This document shows, piece by piece, positions 10,051-19,556 of a stretch of 64,000 nt of DNA (position 1 is its first letter; each line of letters opens with the position of its first letter). The DNA comes from Acidimicrobiaceae bacterium (GTDB lineage: Bacteria; Actinomycetota; Acidimicrobiia; Acidimicrobiales; RAAP-2): positions 55,936-119,935 of the forward strand of contig PMOI01000022.1 of the NCBI GenBank assembly GCA_003162475.1, given 5' to 3'. The notes under the pieces are model-generated. The model had not been told where the DNA came from, ran no database searches, and saw only the letters and a program-made list of their open reading frames with translations. The translations under genes and the position numbers were made by a program.

Positions 10051-11229
10051 CTACTTCGAGACGGCTTCCTGGCTCTCGGGATCGAAAAAGTGCAGACGCT
10101 CACAAAAGATCGTGAACTCTGCATTCTGGCCAATCGTCACGGTGGCCCGCGGCTGCACGCGAGCGACGCCTTCGCCGATCATGGCGATCGGAGCTGCTCC
10201 GACAAACTCGTCCGACGTCTTTTCGACAAAAGTCTCTGGAGAGATCCGCGTGGCGTCAATGGAGAAGTGCACGAGCATCTCCGAGCCAAGCGCTTCCACG
10301 GCTTCGACGTGGCCATGTAGAACCGGACCTTGATGTTGGTCGCCCTCGGCAATCGGCATGTCCTCAGCGCGAAGACCAACGATGATCTTTCGACCCTTGT
10401 ACGCCGCCAGTCCGGCGTTGGCCTCGAATACAGCGTCGCTGAGTGCGATGGACTGCGAGCCAAGCTGCAGCGAAGTGCCGTCGCTACTGAGCGTCGCTTC
10501 GAACAGGTTCATCGCCGGTGAACCAATGAACGCGGCGACGAAGAGGTTCTTTGGATTGCTATAAAGAAACTTGGGGGCATCGCACTGCTGCAATACACCG
10601 GCGCGCATGACGGCCACCCGGTCACCCATGGTCATCGCTTCAGTCTGGTCGTGTGTGACGTACAGCGTGGCCACGCCGATTCGCTGTTGAATGCGACGGA
10701 CCTCGGTACGCATCTGAACACGGAGTTTGGCGTCGAGATTTGAGAGCGGCTCGTCCATCAAAAACACCGACGGGTCGCGAATGATGGCGCGGCCCATGGC
10801 TACCCGCTGGCGCTGGCCACCTGAAAGCTGCGCGGGTTTCTGATTGAGATAGTCCGTGAGTCCGAGCATCGCCGCGGCTTCGGCCACCTTGGTCTTGACC
10901 GCCGCCCTACTAATCTTTCGCAGGCTCAACGCGAAGCCGATGTTTTCAGCCACCGTCATGTGCGGATACAGTGCGTAGTTCTGAAACACCATGGCGATGT
11001 CTCGGTCTTTTGACGCTACGTCATTCACGACGCGCTCACCGATAGAGAGTGTTCCCGAGGAGATCTCCTCAAGGCCCGCAACCATACGAAGCGCCGTGGT
11101 CTTGCCACAACCCGAGGGTCCGACGATGACCATGAACTCGCCATCTTTCACACTCAAATCGAGTTCATGAATGGCCTCGAAGCCGTTTCGATAGACCTTC
11201 GATATCTTCTCCAAAGCGATGGATGCCAC
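10051..11229 (-). CDS. Sugar ABC transporter ATP-binding protein (UgpC/MsmK type)
   Basis: GPSGCGKTTALRMVAGLEEISSGTLSIGERVVND, LSGGQRQRVAMGRAIIRDPSVFLMDEPLSNLDAKLR. Confidence 0.95.
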   Translation of the reverse strand: MASIALEKISKVYRNGFEAIHELDLSVKDGEFMVIVGPSGCGKTTALRMVAGLEEISSGTLSIGERVVNDVASKDRDIAMVFQNYALYPHMTVAENIGFALSLRKISRAAVKTKVAEAAAMLGLTDYLNQKPAQLSGGQRQRVAMGRAIIRDPSVFLMDEPLSNLDAKLRVQMRTEVRRIQQRIGVATLYVTHDQTEAMTMGDRVAVMRAGVLQQCDAPKFLYSNPKNLFVAAFIGSPAMNLFEATLSSDGTSLQLGSQSIALSDAVFEANAGLAAYKGRKIIVGLRAEDMPIAEGDQHQGPVLHGHVEAVEALGSEMLVHFSIDATRISPETFVEKTSDEFVGAAPIAMIGEGVARVQPRATVTIGQNAEFTIFCERLHFFDPESQEAVSK

Positions 11230-11365
11230 AGTTACCCTGGTCTTCCTTGTCTCAGTGCGCTACGCACGAACGTTTACGCTTTCGATTTCGTCCCCCACAC
11301 TGTCGAGACCCCGACCAACACCGCGGCACAATTGGTCCGACGCCGACGCTCTTGAACGATGCCAC

Positions 11366-11383
11366 CAATTGTTCAATCAATTG
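11366..11383. promoter_or_regulatory. Palindrome CAATTG-ttcaat-CAATTG upstream of the ABC ATPase gene
   Basis: perfect 6-bp arms; third ACAATTGG copy at 11328-11335. Confidence 0.4.
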
Positions 11384-11651
11384 TCCAGAGCGGCGGCAAG
11401 GACGTGATCAACGAGGAACCTCGAAAAACACCTTCGTCCAAAAGCATGGTGAACGATTCACTGAAGGATCGACCGTGAAGTGCTACGAGGTCATAATCAA
11501 CCGACGTGTTGGCCATCATCGCCCCTTCTGAATCGAACCTCGCTCGGACCTCACTATAGCCAGCACTAAGTTTTGCGGGCCGGCGTTCTACTAACTGGAA
11601 CACCGCTCCCGCGAATGACTCGATCTCTTCGACGGCCCGAGAGAAGACCAC

Positions 11652-12290
11652 TTAACTACTGCGCCGTGCCGTCGCGGCAACGGCCTGACGAGCGCGCTCG
11701 AGCAGGCCGTTGACTTCTCCAGACGCGTGAACAAGGTTTGATCCCATTGCCACCGACACTGCCCCAGCGTCAAGCCACAATGAAGCATTCTCAATGGTCA
11801 CGCCACCGGTGGGAACGAACTTCACGTAAGGAAACGGTGCTCGTAGCGCGCGCAGGTACTCGACGCCACCAATACCTCCCGGAAAGAGTTTGACGAAACG
11901 CGCTCCCGCCGAGGTCGCCACGACAACCTCGCTCGGCGTCAACGCGCCCGGTAGGGACAACAGTCCGCGTTCGAGTGTCGCGTCAATTACCGCGGGGTCC
12001 GTGTTGGGCGACACGATAAATCGAGCTCCGATCTCGGACACCCTCACTACGTCCGACGCCGAAAGTACCGTCCCCGCACCAATAGTGGCTCGATGCCCGA
12101 CGGCAGCGACTGCCCGTTCAAGAGAACGAAATCCTTCCGGACGTTCAATCGTGAACTCCAAGAACTGTACACCGGCGTTGCAGAGAATGGTGGCGATCTC
12201 CACCGCGTTGGTGTGATCGACGAGGCGCACGATGGCCACGAGTCGAGCCTGCTCCAGGCCCCGCTCCATCAGATCTAGCGATTCCGCCAT
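11652..12290 (-). CDS. 2-dehydro-3-deoxyphosphogluconate/galactonate aldolase
   Basis: FLEFTIERPEGFRSLERAV, IGAGTVLSASDVV, FVKLFPGGIGGVEYLRALRAPFPYVKFVPTGGV. Confidence 0.92.
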   Translation of the reverse strand: MAESLDLMERGLEQARLVAIVRLVDHTNAVEIATILCNAGVQFLEFTIERPEGFRSLERAVAAVGHRATIGAGTVLSASDVVRVSEIGARFIVSPNTDPAVIDATLERGLLSLPGALTPSEVVVATSAGARFVKLFPGGIGGVEYLRALRAPFPYVKFVPTGGVTIENASLWLDAGAVSVAMGSNLVHASGEVNGLLERARQAVAATARRSS

Positions 12291-13295
12291 TTAGCGCACC
12301 ACCTTCCTGTTCGCCACGTAGCCGGTGGTGAGGTCGCGCAACGTACCGGACCACGTATCACCTGGGATGGTAAGCATGCGCGCGTACGCCCGAGCGCAGT
12401 GCTGCGCACTGTCGGCGTGCGCGTTGCCAAGCAGCATAGAGATGAGAAACGCACCCGCGGCCGCGTCGCCTGCGCCAAGCTCGTCAACGACACTGCCGCG
12501 CGCGAGCGCCTCACTGTGAGCTTCGCCAAAGACGCGCACGCTGACACCTAATTCGCCGACCGAGATCTCCTGGCGCTCTCGAATGACCATCGTCGTAACT
12601 CCATACTCCTCGACGACCTCTCCAGCTAAGGTGTCGCTCTCATCGTCACGCTCGCACAGCATGGTGAGGTCATTCGGAGCAACGAACAAGACGTCTACCA
12701 GCGGCAAGATTTTCCGATAGCCCGAGCGCGCCTGAGCAACATCCCAGAGCTGCGAGCGGTAGTTAATATCAAAACTCGTCACCACCCCTAGCTTCCTCGC
12801 TGTGCTGAGAAGGGCGATGGTCGCCGCCATAGGGCCCTCGCCTAGGGCGCACGTGATTCCGCTGACGTGTGCGGCGGCGGCACCCTCAAGGACTTGGCGC
12901 CACGAGAACTCCTCGGCGTCGAGATGGCTCGCCGCTGAGTCCTTGCGGTCATAGAGCACCGTTGAGGGGCGAGGCGGCAGACCGACTTCGAGAAAGAACA
13001 GCCCCGCTCTCCCACCCGCTTCATCGTGCGACACCACCTCGACGCCGTAGGAGCGAGCGTGACGACGTATCATCTCACCCAGTTCATTCGCCGGGAGGCG
13101 GGTCAGCCAGCGACCCCGCGCGCCCAACTCGGTCGCCGTGATTAGCAGGTTCAGTTCCGAACCGGCCACGTGGAGATCTAAATTGGAGGCCATCTTGAGG
13201 GGCACCTTGTGCCCCGGCGAGAGCCGCACCATCGCCTCGCCGAGGCCCACGATGAGGGGGCGAATGTCGTCTTCGATCATCGAGGTCCAATCCAT
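12291..13295 (-). CDS. PfkB-family sugar kinase (2-keto-3-deoxygluconate kinase-like)
   Basis: SFDINYRSQLW, DELGAGDAAAGAFLISML; next to KDPG aldolase. Confidence 0.9.
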   Translation of the reverse strand: MDWTSMIEDDIRPLIVGLGEAMVRLSPGHKVPLKMASNLDLHVAGSELNLLITATELGARGRWLTRLPANELGEMIRRHARSYGVEVVSHDEAGGRAGLFFLEVGLPPRPSTVLYDRKDSAASHLDAEEFSWRQVLEGAAAAHVSGITCALGEGPMAATIALLSTARKLGVVTSFDINYRSQLWDVAQARSGYRKILPLVDVLFVAPNDLTMLCERDDESDTLAGEVVEEYGVTTMVIRERQEISVGELGVSVRVFGEAHSEALARGSVVDELGAGDAAAGAFLISMLLGNAHADSAQHCARAYARMLTIPGDTWSGTLRDLTTGYVANRKVVR

Positions 13296-13322
13296 AGGAG
13301 GGAATAGTGATAAATCATCTCG

Positions 13323-14237
13323 TCAGCTCTCTTCGCGCCAAGAGGGGCGATATGGCTGGAGCGCGAGTCCCGCGACACCCACGTCGGCGCAGAACAGTCG
13401 ACCCGCGTCGGGCTCGGCATCGAGCGTCGCCTGGTCCATGTCCTCCTGCGCCGTCGTTATGTAGAGCGTCGTACCGTTCTTGCCGCCAATCGCGCAGCAC
13501 GACGGCTGGGCCGTCGAGACCTTCACCCGTGCGAACTGCTCGCCGGCGGACGTGTACGCACGCACTTCGTAGCCACCCCAGAGAGCCACCCAGATCGCAC
13601 CGTTGGCGTCGACGCACAGTCCGTCGGGAGCGCCCTCGCGCTCGATGTCGAACTTTTTGAACAGCTGCTTGTTGGAGATATTGCCGTCCTCGTCCACATC
13701 GAAGGTATGGATTGTGCCCGGGGCGCTATCGACGTAATACATCGTGCGTCGGTCCGGACTCCAGCCGAGGCCATTCGAGATCGTGACGTCACTGAACATC
13801 AGCTCAACGCCCGTCGAGGCGTGGTACCGGTAGAGGCTTCCACGTCGTGCCGCCTTGTCAAAGGCCATCGAGCCAATCCAGAACCGACCCCACGGATCGG
13901 CCGCTCCGTCGTTGGTGCGAACGTCGGGGGCGTTGCGCTCCTCGGGACGGGCCACCTCGAGCATCACGCCCGCCTCATCGAGCAGCGAGAGCGACTGGTC
14001 CGATGCAACGATCCACCCATCGCCGCGCGGCTCAAGTGGGGCGAGGGCGGTGACGTACCCTCCCACGTCGTAGGTGCGCACGATCTCAAGGTGCGTGCCG
14101 TCGGCCTTCGCTCGAAAGAACCTCCCGGTCGTCACGTCGATCCAGTAGAGCTCCTTGCGCACGTCGTCCCAGCGACAGCACTCGCCCAAGAAATAGAGAT
14201 CGGAGGTGCAGGGAACGGCGACGTACTCTTCCATCAA
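13323..14237 (-). CDS. SMP-30/gluconolactonase family lactonase
   Basis: LGECCRWDDVRKELYWID, TNDGAADPWGRFWIGSM, NGLGWSPDRRTMYYVDS, PDGLCVDANGAIWVALWGG. Confidence 0.93.
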   Translation of the reverse strand: MMEEYVAVPCTSDLYFLGECCRWDDVRKELYWIDVTTGRFFRAKADGTHLEIVRTYDVGGYVTALAPLEPRGDGWIVASDQSLSLLDEAGVMLEVARPEERNAPDVRTNDGAADPWGRFWIGSMAFDKAARRGSLYRYHASTGVELMFSDVTISNGLGWSPDRRTMYYVDSAPGTIHTFDVDEDGNISNKQLFKKFDIEREGAPDGLCVDANGAIWVALWGGYEVRAYTSAGEQFARVKVSTAQPSCCAIGGKNGTTLYITTAQEDMDQATLDAEPDAGRLFCADVGVAGLALQPYRPSWREES

Positions 14238-15142
14238 CGTGCCCCCTCACCCAGGGTGACTTCGACCCACCACGTCACCGCTTCACCCGGGCTGAAGAGG
14301 GTGACCAGCTTGTTGACTGACGCGCGCGCCAGCTCGTCGAAGAACCCATTTGTCGGCTCGATTGCCATAACGGGTCCGCTCGTGTAGCGACCGTGATCGG
14401 CCCAGATCCCGAGATAGGGAGCGAAGGACCGATCCCACATCACACGAAGCCACGAACCCGACGGATCGACGAGTGTTGCGTGCTCTACGTCGTCGTCGGG
14501 CTGGAGGTAGAACATGCGATCGCTACCCGGCTCGACGTCGCGCTGCACCACCAGATCGCCCGCCCACGCCACGGCACGAACATTCTCGGGCGAGGAAGTA
14601 TCGAGCACCGTCGAACGCTCCCCGGTCAGCGCAAGGCGGGTACCCTCGATCATCTGGAACTGGGGATGCAGAGCCCACAGCAACGGCAGTGCCGAACCGA
14701 CGTCTGAGTCGACTCGACAGCGATAGTCGCAGCGAAGCGTCGCTCCTTCGAGGCGCAGCGTCCGTTCGAAGGAGTAGCCGAAGCGGCTGCTTCGCACGCG
14801 CTGGCTCAGCATGGTGCCGGACTCTTCGACGACGTCCCACGGCCGACTCCACAGTTCGCCGTGATCGGGTACGGCGATCCCGAGGTAGGGGTCACTCGGG
14901 AAGACGCAGGCGTCGACCGAAGGGAACATCTCGTCCCAGCCGCAGTGGTCGGTCTCGGTGAAGGTGACGTCCCTCGGAAGCGTCGCACCTCGCGTCGAGT
15001 CGAGCGATTGGCTGAGCCATTCGCGTCCGTCTACGTCGTTGCGTACGTTCGTTATGCGCGCACCGTGACTCGCCAGGACCGTCACGTTCATCTGGTCGCT
15101 GCTCAGCGTGACGCGTCTCTCAAGTATCTTTTCGCTCGGCAT
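14234..15142 (-). CDS. Aldose 1-epimerase (mutarotase)-like protein
   Basis: GWDEMFPSVDACVFPSD, LDTRGELWS-like DHGELWSRPW, ALHPQFQ, VMAIEPTNGFFDEL. Confidence 0.75.
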   Translation of the reverse strand: MPSEKILERRVTLSSDQMNVTVLASHGARITNVRNDVDGREWLSQSLDSTRGATLPRDVTFTETDHCGWDEMFPSVDACVFPSDPYLGIAVPDHGELWSRPWDVVEESGTMLSQRVRSSRFGYSFERTLRLEGATLRCDYRCRVDSDVGSALPLLWALHPQFQMIEGTRLALTGERSTVLDTSSPENVRAVAWAGDLVVQRDVEPGSDRMFYLQPDDDVEHATLVDPSGSWLRVMWDRSFAPYLGIWADHGRYTSGPVMAIEPTNGFFDELARASVNKLVTLFSPGEAVTWWVEVTLGEGAR

Positions 15143-15146
15143 CGTG

Positions 15147-16289
15147 TTACGTCGCCATCTGGTAGGGAAGGAACTGTCCGTCGCGTTCGTAGTCCTGCGC
15201 GGCCGCGCCCAACGCGGCGTCGTCGACCAGGACGCCTAGGCCCGGCACCGTGGGCGCGCCCCAGGTCGGTCCCGCCGCGATGGGCAGCGGCTCGGCGACG
15301 ACGTCGCCCACCATATGGGCCGTCGTCTGCTGGTTGCCCTGCACAATTGCCGGCAGCGTCAACATGACGTGATGGGCCGCGGTCGCGGCGATGGCTAATT
15401 CGCCGTGCGTGTGTTTACAGACCTGGCCCCCATGGTCGTACACCGAGAAGCCCAGCCGTTGGAATCCGCGCAGTGATCCAACCCAGTACGGGCTGAAGCA
15501 GTAGACGTCGGCGACGTGGGCCTCGATGCGCACGCGAGCCTGCTCTTCGCTCCAGAGTCCCTCGTTCGCCGCCACCGGCACCTTCACCATGTGACGTAGC
15601 TCGCCGATGAGTTCGAGCGGGACCTGGCGAACCGGCTGTTCGATGAAGTCGAGGTGCGCGTCCTCGAGCAGCGATAAGTTGCGGCGGGCCTCGATCATCG
15701 ACCACGCCCCGTTGACGTCGAGGCGAAGGTTGCACTCGTCGCCGATGACCGCCCGCACGGCGAAAACGCGCTCGAGGTCGTCGTCAATGTTGCGTCCCAC
15801 CTTCAAGTAAAAGGTCCGGTACCCACGGCTAAGCCCGACCTTGGCGTAGGCCAGAAGTCCTTCGAGGTCATCGCCGCTCAGGTACCAAAAGTAGTCGACG
15901 CTCTCGCGTACTCGCCCGCCGAGTAACGCGTGCACCGGCACGCCGGCGTGTTGGCCGCAGAGGTCGAGCATCGCCATGTCGAGGCCAGCCCAGGCGAAGT
16001 TTCCGGTCGGCTCGCGAAACTGCCACAACCCACGGTGCCACGCGTCGCGCTTCATCTCTTCGGCCCTCCAGGGATCGCCGCCCAAGACAAACGGCGCCAT
16101 CGCTCGCACGGTCGCCAGCACCGACGCCATATCCGCGCCGCTGCAGGCTTCGCCCCATCCGATCAGACCGTTGTCGCTCTCCATTCGGATAACGCCCGCG
16201 GTGACGCCGTCGCGCTCGACCTGCGAGCTAACTTCGCGGTGCTGGTAGGCGACGTTGGCGCCAACGACCTCAATTCGAGCGATCTTCAT
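15147..16289 (-). CDS. Enolase-superfamily (mandelate racemase/muconate lactonizing) dehydratase-like enzyme
   Basis: FYLKVGR, LRLDVNGAW, LDFIEQP, VAANEG metal-ligand strands. Confidence 0.88.
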   Translation of the reverse strand: MKIARIEVVGANVAYQHREVSSQVERDGVTAGVIRMESDNGLIGWGEACSGADMASVLATVRAMAPFVLGGDPWRAEEMKRDAWHRGLWQFREPTGNFAWAGLDMAMLDLCGQHAGVPVHALLGGRVRESVDYFWYLSGDDLEGLLAYAKVGLSRGYRTFYLKVGRNIDDDLERVFAVRAVIGDECNLRLDVNGAWSMIEARRNLSLLEDAHLDFIEQPVRQVPLELIGELRHMVKVPVAANEGLWSEEQARVRIEAHVADVYCFSPYWVGSLRGFQRLGFSVYDHGGQVCKHTHGELAIAATAAHHVMLTLPAIVQGNQQTTAHMVGDVVAEPLPIAAGPTWGAPTVPGLGVLVDDAALGAAAQDYERDGQFLPYQMAT

Positions 16290-16311
16290 CCGTGTTTCTC
16301 TCTTACGTGCG

Positions 16312-17115
16312 TTAGTTGTTGTAGCTAAGCGGCGGACCGGCCGGCAAGCCGGACATCAGTCCCCCGTCAACCGTGACCATCGAGCCGGTCATGAAACTCG
16401 CCAGCGGCGAAGCCAAGAAGAGCGCCGCTCCGGCGACCTCGAAGGGTTGTCCAATACGACCGAGCGGATGCGCCGACGCCATGCGCACCAACTGCTCTTC
16501 GGGATCAGATGAGGCCTGAGCCTCACGGCGAACCATCGGGGTATCGATAGTGCCCGGGATGATGCCGTTTACACGAACGGCGTAAGGCGCGCCCTCTAGT
16601 GCCAGCGAGCGCACCAGCGCGTGAGCGCCTCCTTTGGAAGCGGCGTAGGCCCCCGCGTCGGGCACCGTGGCGAGGGCGTGAGGTGACGAGGTCACCACTA
16701 TCGAACCAAAGCCTTGGTCGCACATCCTGCGCATCGCCGCTCGACAGACCAAGAACATACCGGTCAGGTTCACGTCCACCACCCGTTGCCACTCATCCAG
16801 AGTGGTGTGGCGAACGTCTTTGGTCCACTCGATTCCGGCATTGGCGTAGAGCACGTCAAGCGAACCGTAGGTTGCGTCAACCCAAGAAAAGACGCCCTCA
16901 ACGTCGGCTTCACTGCTCACGTCACAGTGGCGATAGACGGCGTGGTTTCCCTTCGAGCTCAGCGACCGCGACAACGTGGTGCCAATCTCGTCGGCGACGT
17001 CGGCGATCACCACGTGGGCGCCGGCGCGAGCAAATCCTTCGACGGCCGCCGCGCCAATCCCGGTGGATCCCCCGCCCACGACGACGGTCTTGCCCGTGAA
17101 GTACTCATCCCACAT
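16312..17115 (-). CDS. SDR family oxidoreductase
   Basis: TVVVGGGSTGIGAAAVEGFARAGA, YAASKGGAHALVRSLALEGAPYAVRVNGIIPGTIDT. Confidence 0.93.
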   Translation of the reverse strand: MWDEYFTGKTVVVGGGSTGIGAAAVEGFARAGAHVVIADVADEIGTTLSRSLSSKGNHAVYRHCDVSSEADVEGVFSWVDATYGSLDVLYANAGIEWTKDVRHTTLDEWQRVVDVNLTGMFLVCRAAMRRMCDQGFGSIVVTSSPHALATVPDAGAYAASKGGAHALVRSLALEGAPYAVRVNGIIPGTIDTPMVRREAQASSDPEEQLVRMASAHPLGRIGQPFEVAGAALFLASPLASFMTGSMVTVDGGLMSGLPAGPPLSYNN

Positions 17116-17133
17116 CAGTCATCTCCCTCACCC

Positions 17134-18279
17134 TCATTCTGAGTGTTCGTCTCTCGCACCGCGCAACACTGCTCGAAGTCGGTCCAACACCATCATTTCA
17201 TCGTCGCCAACCAACGTGTCGGGAGTCACGTAGATGCTGTTTTCAAGTCCCGCCAGCACCGCCACGCGCGGCGTGTCGTCCCAGAGACGTTCGACGACCT
17301 CGGCGGCGCTAATCATCGAGAAGCCCGGGTCGAGCGTGATCTCGAGGCGCGCCACTGGTTGACCCGCTTCGTTGTCTTCGACGCGACGCACCGTCACGCC
17401 GTCAAGGTCGTCGAGCCCCTTAGCCCACATCTCGACGGTCTCGTTCCACGTGCTCGCCATCGCCTCGTGATCGAGCGCGACGTAGCGCTCGATCGCGGCG
17501 ACGAGACCAGCGATCTCCTCTTTGCCGACCTTCATGGCTCGAGCGAGTCGCTGTCGCGGCGCGGCGTTGGCACGGACCGCGTCGAGCAACTTCGTCGAGC
17601 CCACCATGAGCCCGCTGGCTTGTGGCCCCCGCATGGCTTTACCGCCGCTGAAGAGCGCCACGTCCGCCCCACACTCCACCGTGAAATACGTCAAGTTCTC
17701 GAGGGGAGGAAGCTGGGCCGCCGCGTCGACGATCACCGGCACCCCTCGGGCGTGCGCAATGGCCACCGTCTCTTTCAGCGAGAGCGTGGTCTGGGGAAGA
17801 TGGCTCCCAGCCACCCAGAAGACGGCGGCGGTGTTCTCATCGAGGGCCGCGTCGAGTTCCCACTCGAACGTCTGGATCATGTTGCCCACTTCGACGAGAT
17901 GTCCGCCGCCCAGTTCAATTGCTCGGTCGTAGGGAATGCGGTGTACCCGGTGAATGACGACATTGCGAGCCAGCGTTTCGTCGTAGGGAAGGCGCGCGAT
18001 CACCTCGGGCTGGCCCGCAGTGATGGCGGCCAACACGCTCAGCGCAATACCCGCGGCACAGCCCGACGTCACGTAGGCGTCCTCATTGCGCGTCAACCGC
18101 GCGAGGTGCCGGCTCGCGGCGAGGTGGAGTTCGTCCATAGAGACACACGACGTCGACGCCGACGCCATTGCTTCGACGACTTCGTCCGGTAGGACGGTTC
18201 CACCCAGTGCGGTCAACGTGGTCGCCGCGTTGATGACCCGTCGCACGCCGAGCTCGGCGTAGATATTGCGCACGGGCAT
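17134..18279 (-). CDS. SelA/DgaE-like PLP-dependent enzyme (fold I)
   Basis: RRVINAATTLTALGGTVLP, AYVTSGCAAGIALSVLA, ADVALFSGGKAMRGPQASGLMVG (PLP Lys). Confidence 0.85.
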   Translation of the reverse strand: MPVRNIYAELGVRRVINAATTLTALGGTVLPDEVVEAMASASTSCVSMDELHLAASRHLARLTRNEDAYVTSGCAAGIALSVLAAITAGQPEVIARLPYDETLARNVVIHRVHRIPYDRAIELGGGHLVEVGNMIQTFEWELDAALDENTAAVFWVAGSHLPQTTLSLKETVAIAHARGVPVIVDAAAQLPPLENLTYFTVECGADVALFSGGKAMRGPQASGLMVGSTKLLDAVRANAAPRQRLARAMKVGKEEIAGLVAAIERYVALDHEAMASTWNETVEMWAKGLDDLDGVTVRRVEDNEAGQPVARLEITLDPGFSMISAAEVVERLWDDTPRVAVLAGLENSIYVTPDTLVGDDEMMVLDRLRAVLRGARDEHSE

Positions 18280-18287
18280 GTCGAAGA

Positions 18288-18668
18288 TCAGTCCTGGACG
18301 GCCAGAGCCGTTATTTCTACCTTCATTCCAGGAGGAAGCTCCACCCCGACGGTCGTACGCGTTGGATACGGCGCAGAGAATACGCGCGCGTACTCTTCGT
18401 TCATCGCCGCGAAGTCCGACAACGTCGAGAGATAGACGTCGACTCGTATAACGTCATCCAACGTGGCACCGCACGCGGCCAAGGCCGCCCCGATGTTCTT
18501 GAAAGTCTGCACGGTTTGGGCTCCAACGTCCGCACCGGCGAGCTGGCCTGTTTCTGGATCGAAGCCGGCCTGACCCGCCACCGAAATGGTCGAACCAACC
18601 CTGACCGCCTGTGAATACGCCGCGACGGGCTTTGGGGCGCCCTCCGTTCGTCCTTCAACTCGTGCCAT
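18288..18668 (-). CDS. RidA/YjgF family protein
   Basis: PVAAYSQAVRVGSTISVAGQAGFDPETG, ALAACGATLDDVIRVDVYLS, PTRTTVGVELPPGMKVEI. Confidence 0.95.
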   Translation of the reverse strand: MARVEGRTEGAPKPVAAYSQAVRVGSTISVAGQAGFDPETGQLAGADVGAQTVQTFKNIGAALAACGATLDDVIRVDVYLSTLSDFAAMNEEYARVFSAPYPTRTTVGVELPPGMKVEITALAVQD

Positions 18669-18737
18669 TTCTCTCTCCCTTACTGATTAGAGCGCAAGGC
18701 CAACCTCGGCCGAACTTCCGCTTTGCGTTTGAAATCA

Positions 18738-19556
18738 TTATTTTCCCATACCTGCTGTGAGTCCTCTGACAAAGAAGCGCTGACCAAAGACGTAAAGAAT
18801 GCCGAGCGGCATGATCGACATGAAGGCCGCCGCCATCAGCAGTGGTTCGTTCGACAGGTACCGGCCCTGGTAGAGCGTCAGGCCGGACATCAGAGTCCTC
18901 GCCGAGTTACTTTGCAAGAAGACAAGGGCCACCAGCAACTCGTTCCACACGAAGATGGCGTTGACGATGACCAGTGTCACCGTCGAAGCGCCCGAGATCG
19001 GCAAGATCACGCTGCGAAGGATTCGGTGGTGGGGCGCGCCATCCATATACGCCGCCTCAACGAGCTCGATGGGGATCTCTCGGAAGAAGTTCACGAGGAA
19101 GAAGATCGAGAACGGAATGAGAAGCCCAATGTAGAACAGGATCGCCGAAGGTAGTTGATTTATCAGATGGAACTTGATCATCAACATGTACATCGGAATC
19201 AGCAACGCAACCGACGGAATGGCCATCAAGGCGATATTGACGCGAAACAACGTCTCGCGACCTCGCGCGCGACTAAAGACGATGGCGAAGGCCGCCATTA
19301 TCGAAATGATCGTGGACACCAAGACCGACACGACGGTGGCGACCAGGCTATTTCTCACCCACACCAGAAGTGGCCAGTTGGTCAGCACCGAACCGAAGTT
19401 CGCCAACGTGGGGTGGTAGGGAAGTCCCATCGGGTTCAGCACGTAATTGTTCTGTGACTTGAGTGCGGTGGACAACATGAACCACACCGGGTACAGCGAG
19501 ATGATGCACAAGAAGATCAAGAGCAGGTGGCGCAGAGTATTTCGAAGGTGTTGCAT
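18738..19556 (-). CDS. Carbohydrate ABC transporter permease (MalG-like)
   Basis: EAAYMDGAPHHRILRSVILPISGASTVTLVI EAA loop. Confidence 0.94.
   Translation of the reverse strand: MQHLRNTLRHLLLIFLCIISLYPVWFMLSTALKSQNNYVLNPMGLPYHPTLANFGSVLTNWPLLVWVRNSLVATVVSVLVSTIISIMAAFAIVFSRARGRETLFRVNIALMAIPSVALLIPMYMLMIKFHLINQLPSAILFYIGLLIPFSIFFLVNFFREIPIELVEAAYMDGAPHHRILRSVILPISGASTVTLVIVNAIFVWNELLVALVFLQSNSARTLMSGLTLYQGRYLSNEPLLMAAAFMSIMPLGILYVFGQRFFVRGLTAGMGK

Noticed and set aside
17134-18279. True selenocysteine synthase (SelA)
   Set aside because: No selB, selD or selC nearby; genomic context is sugar-acid catabolism, favouring the DgaE-like branch.
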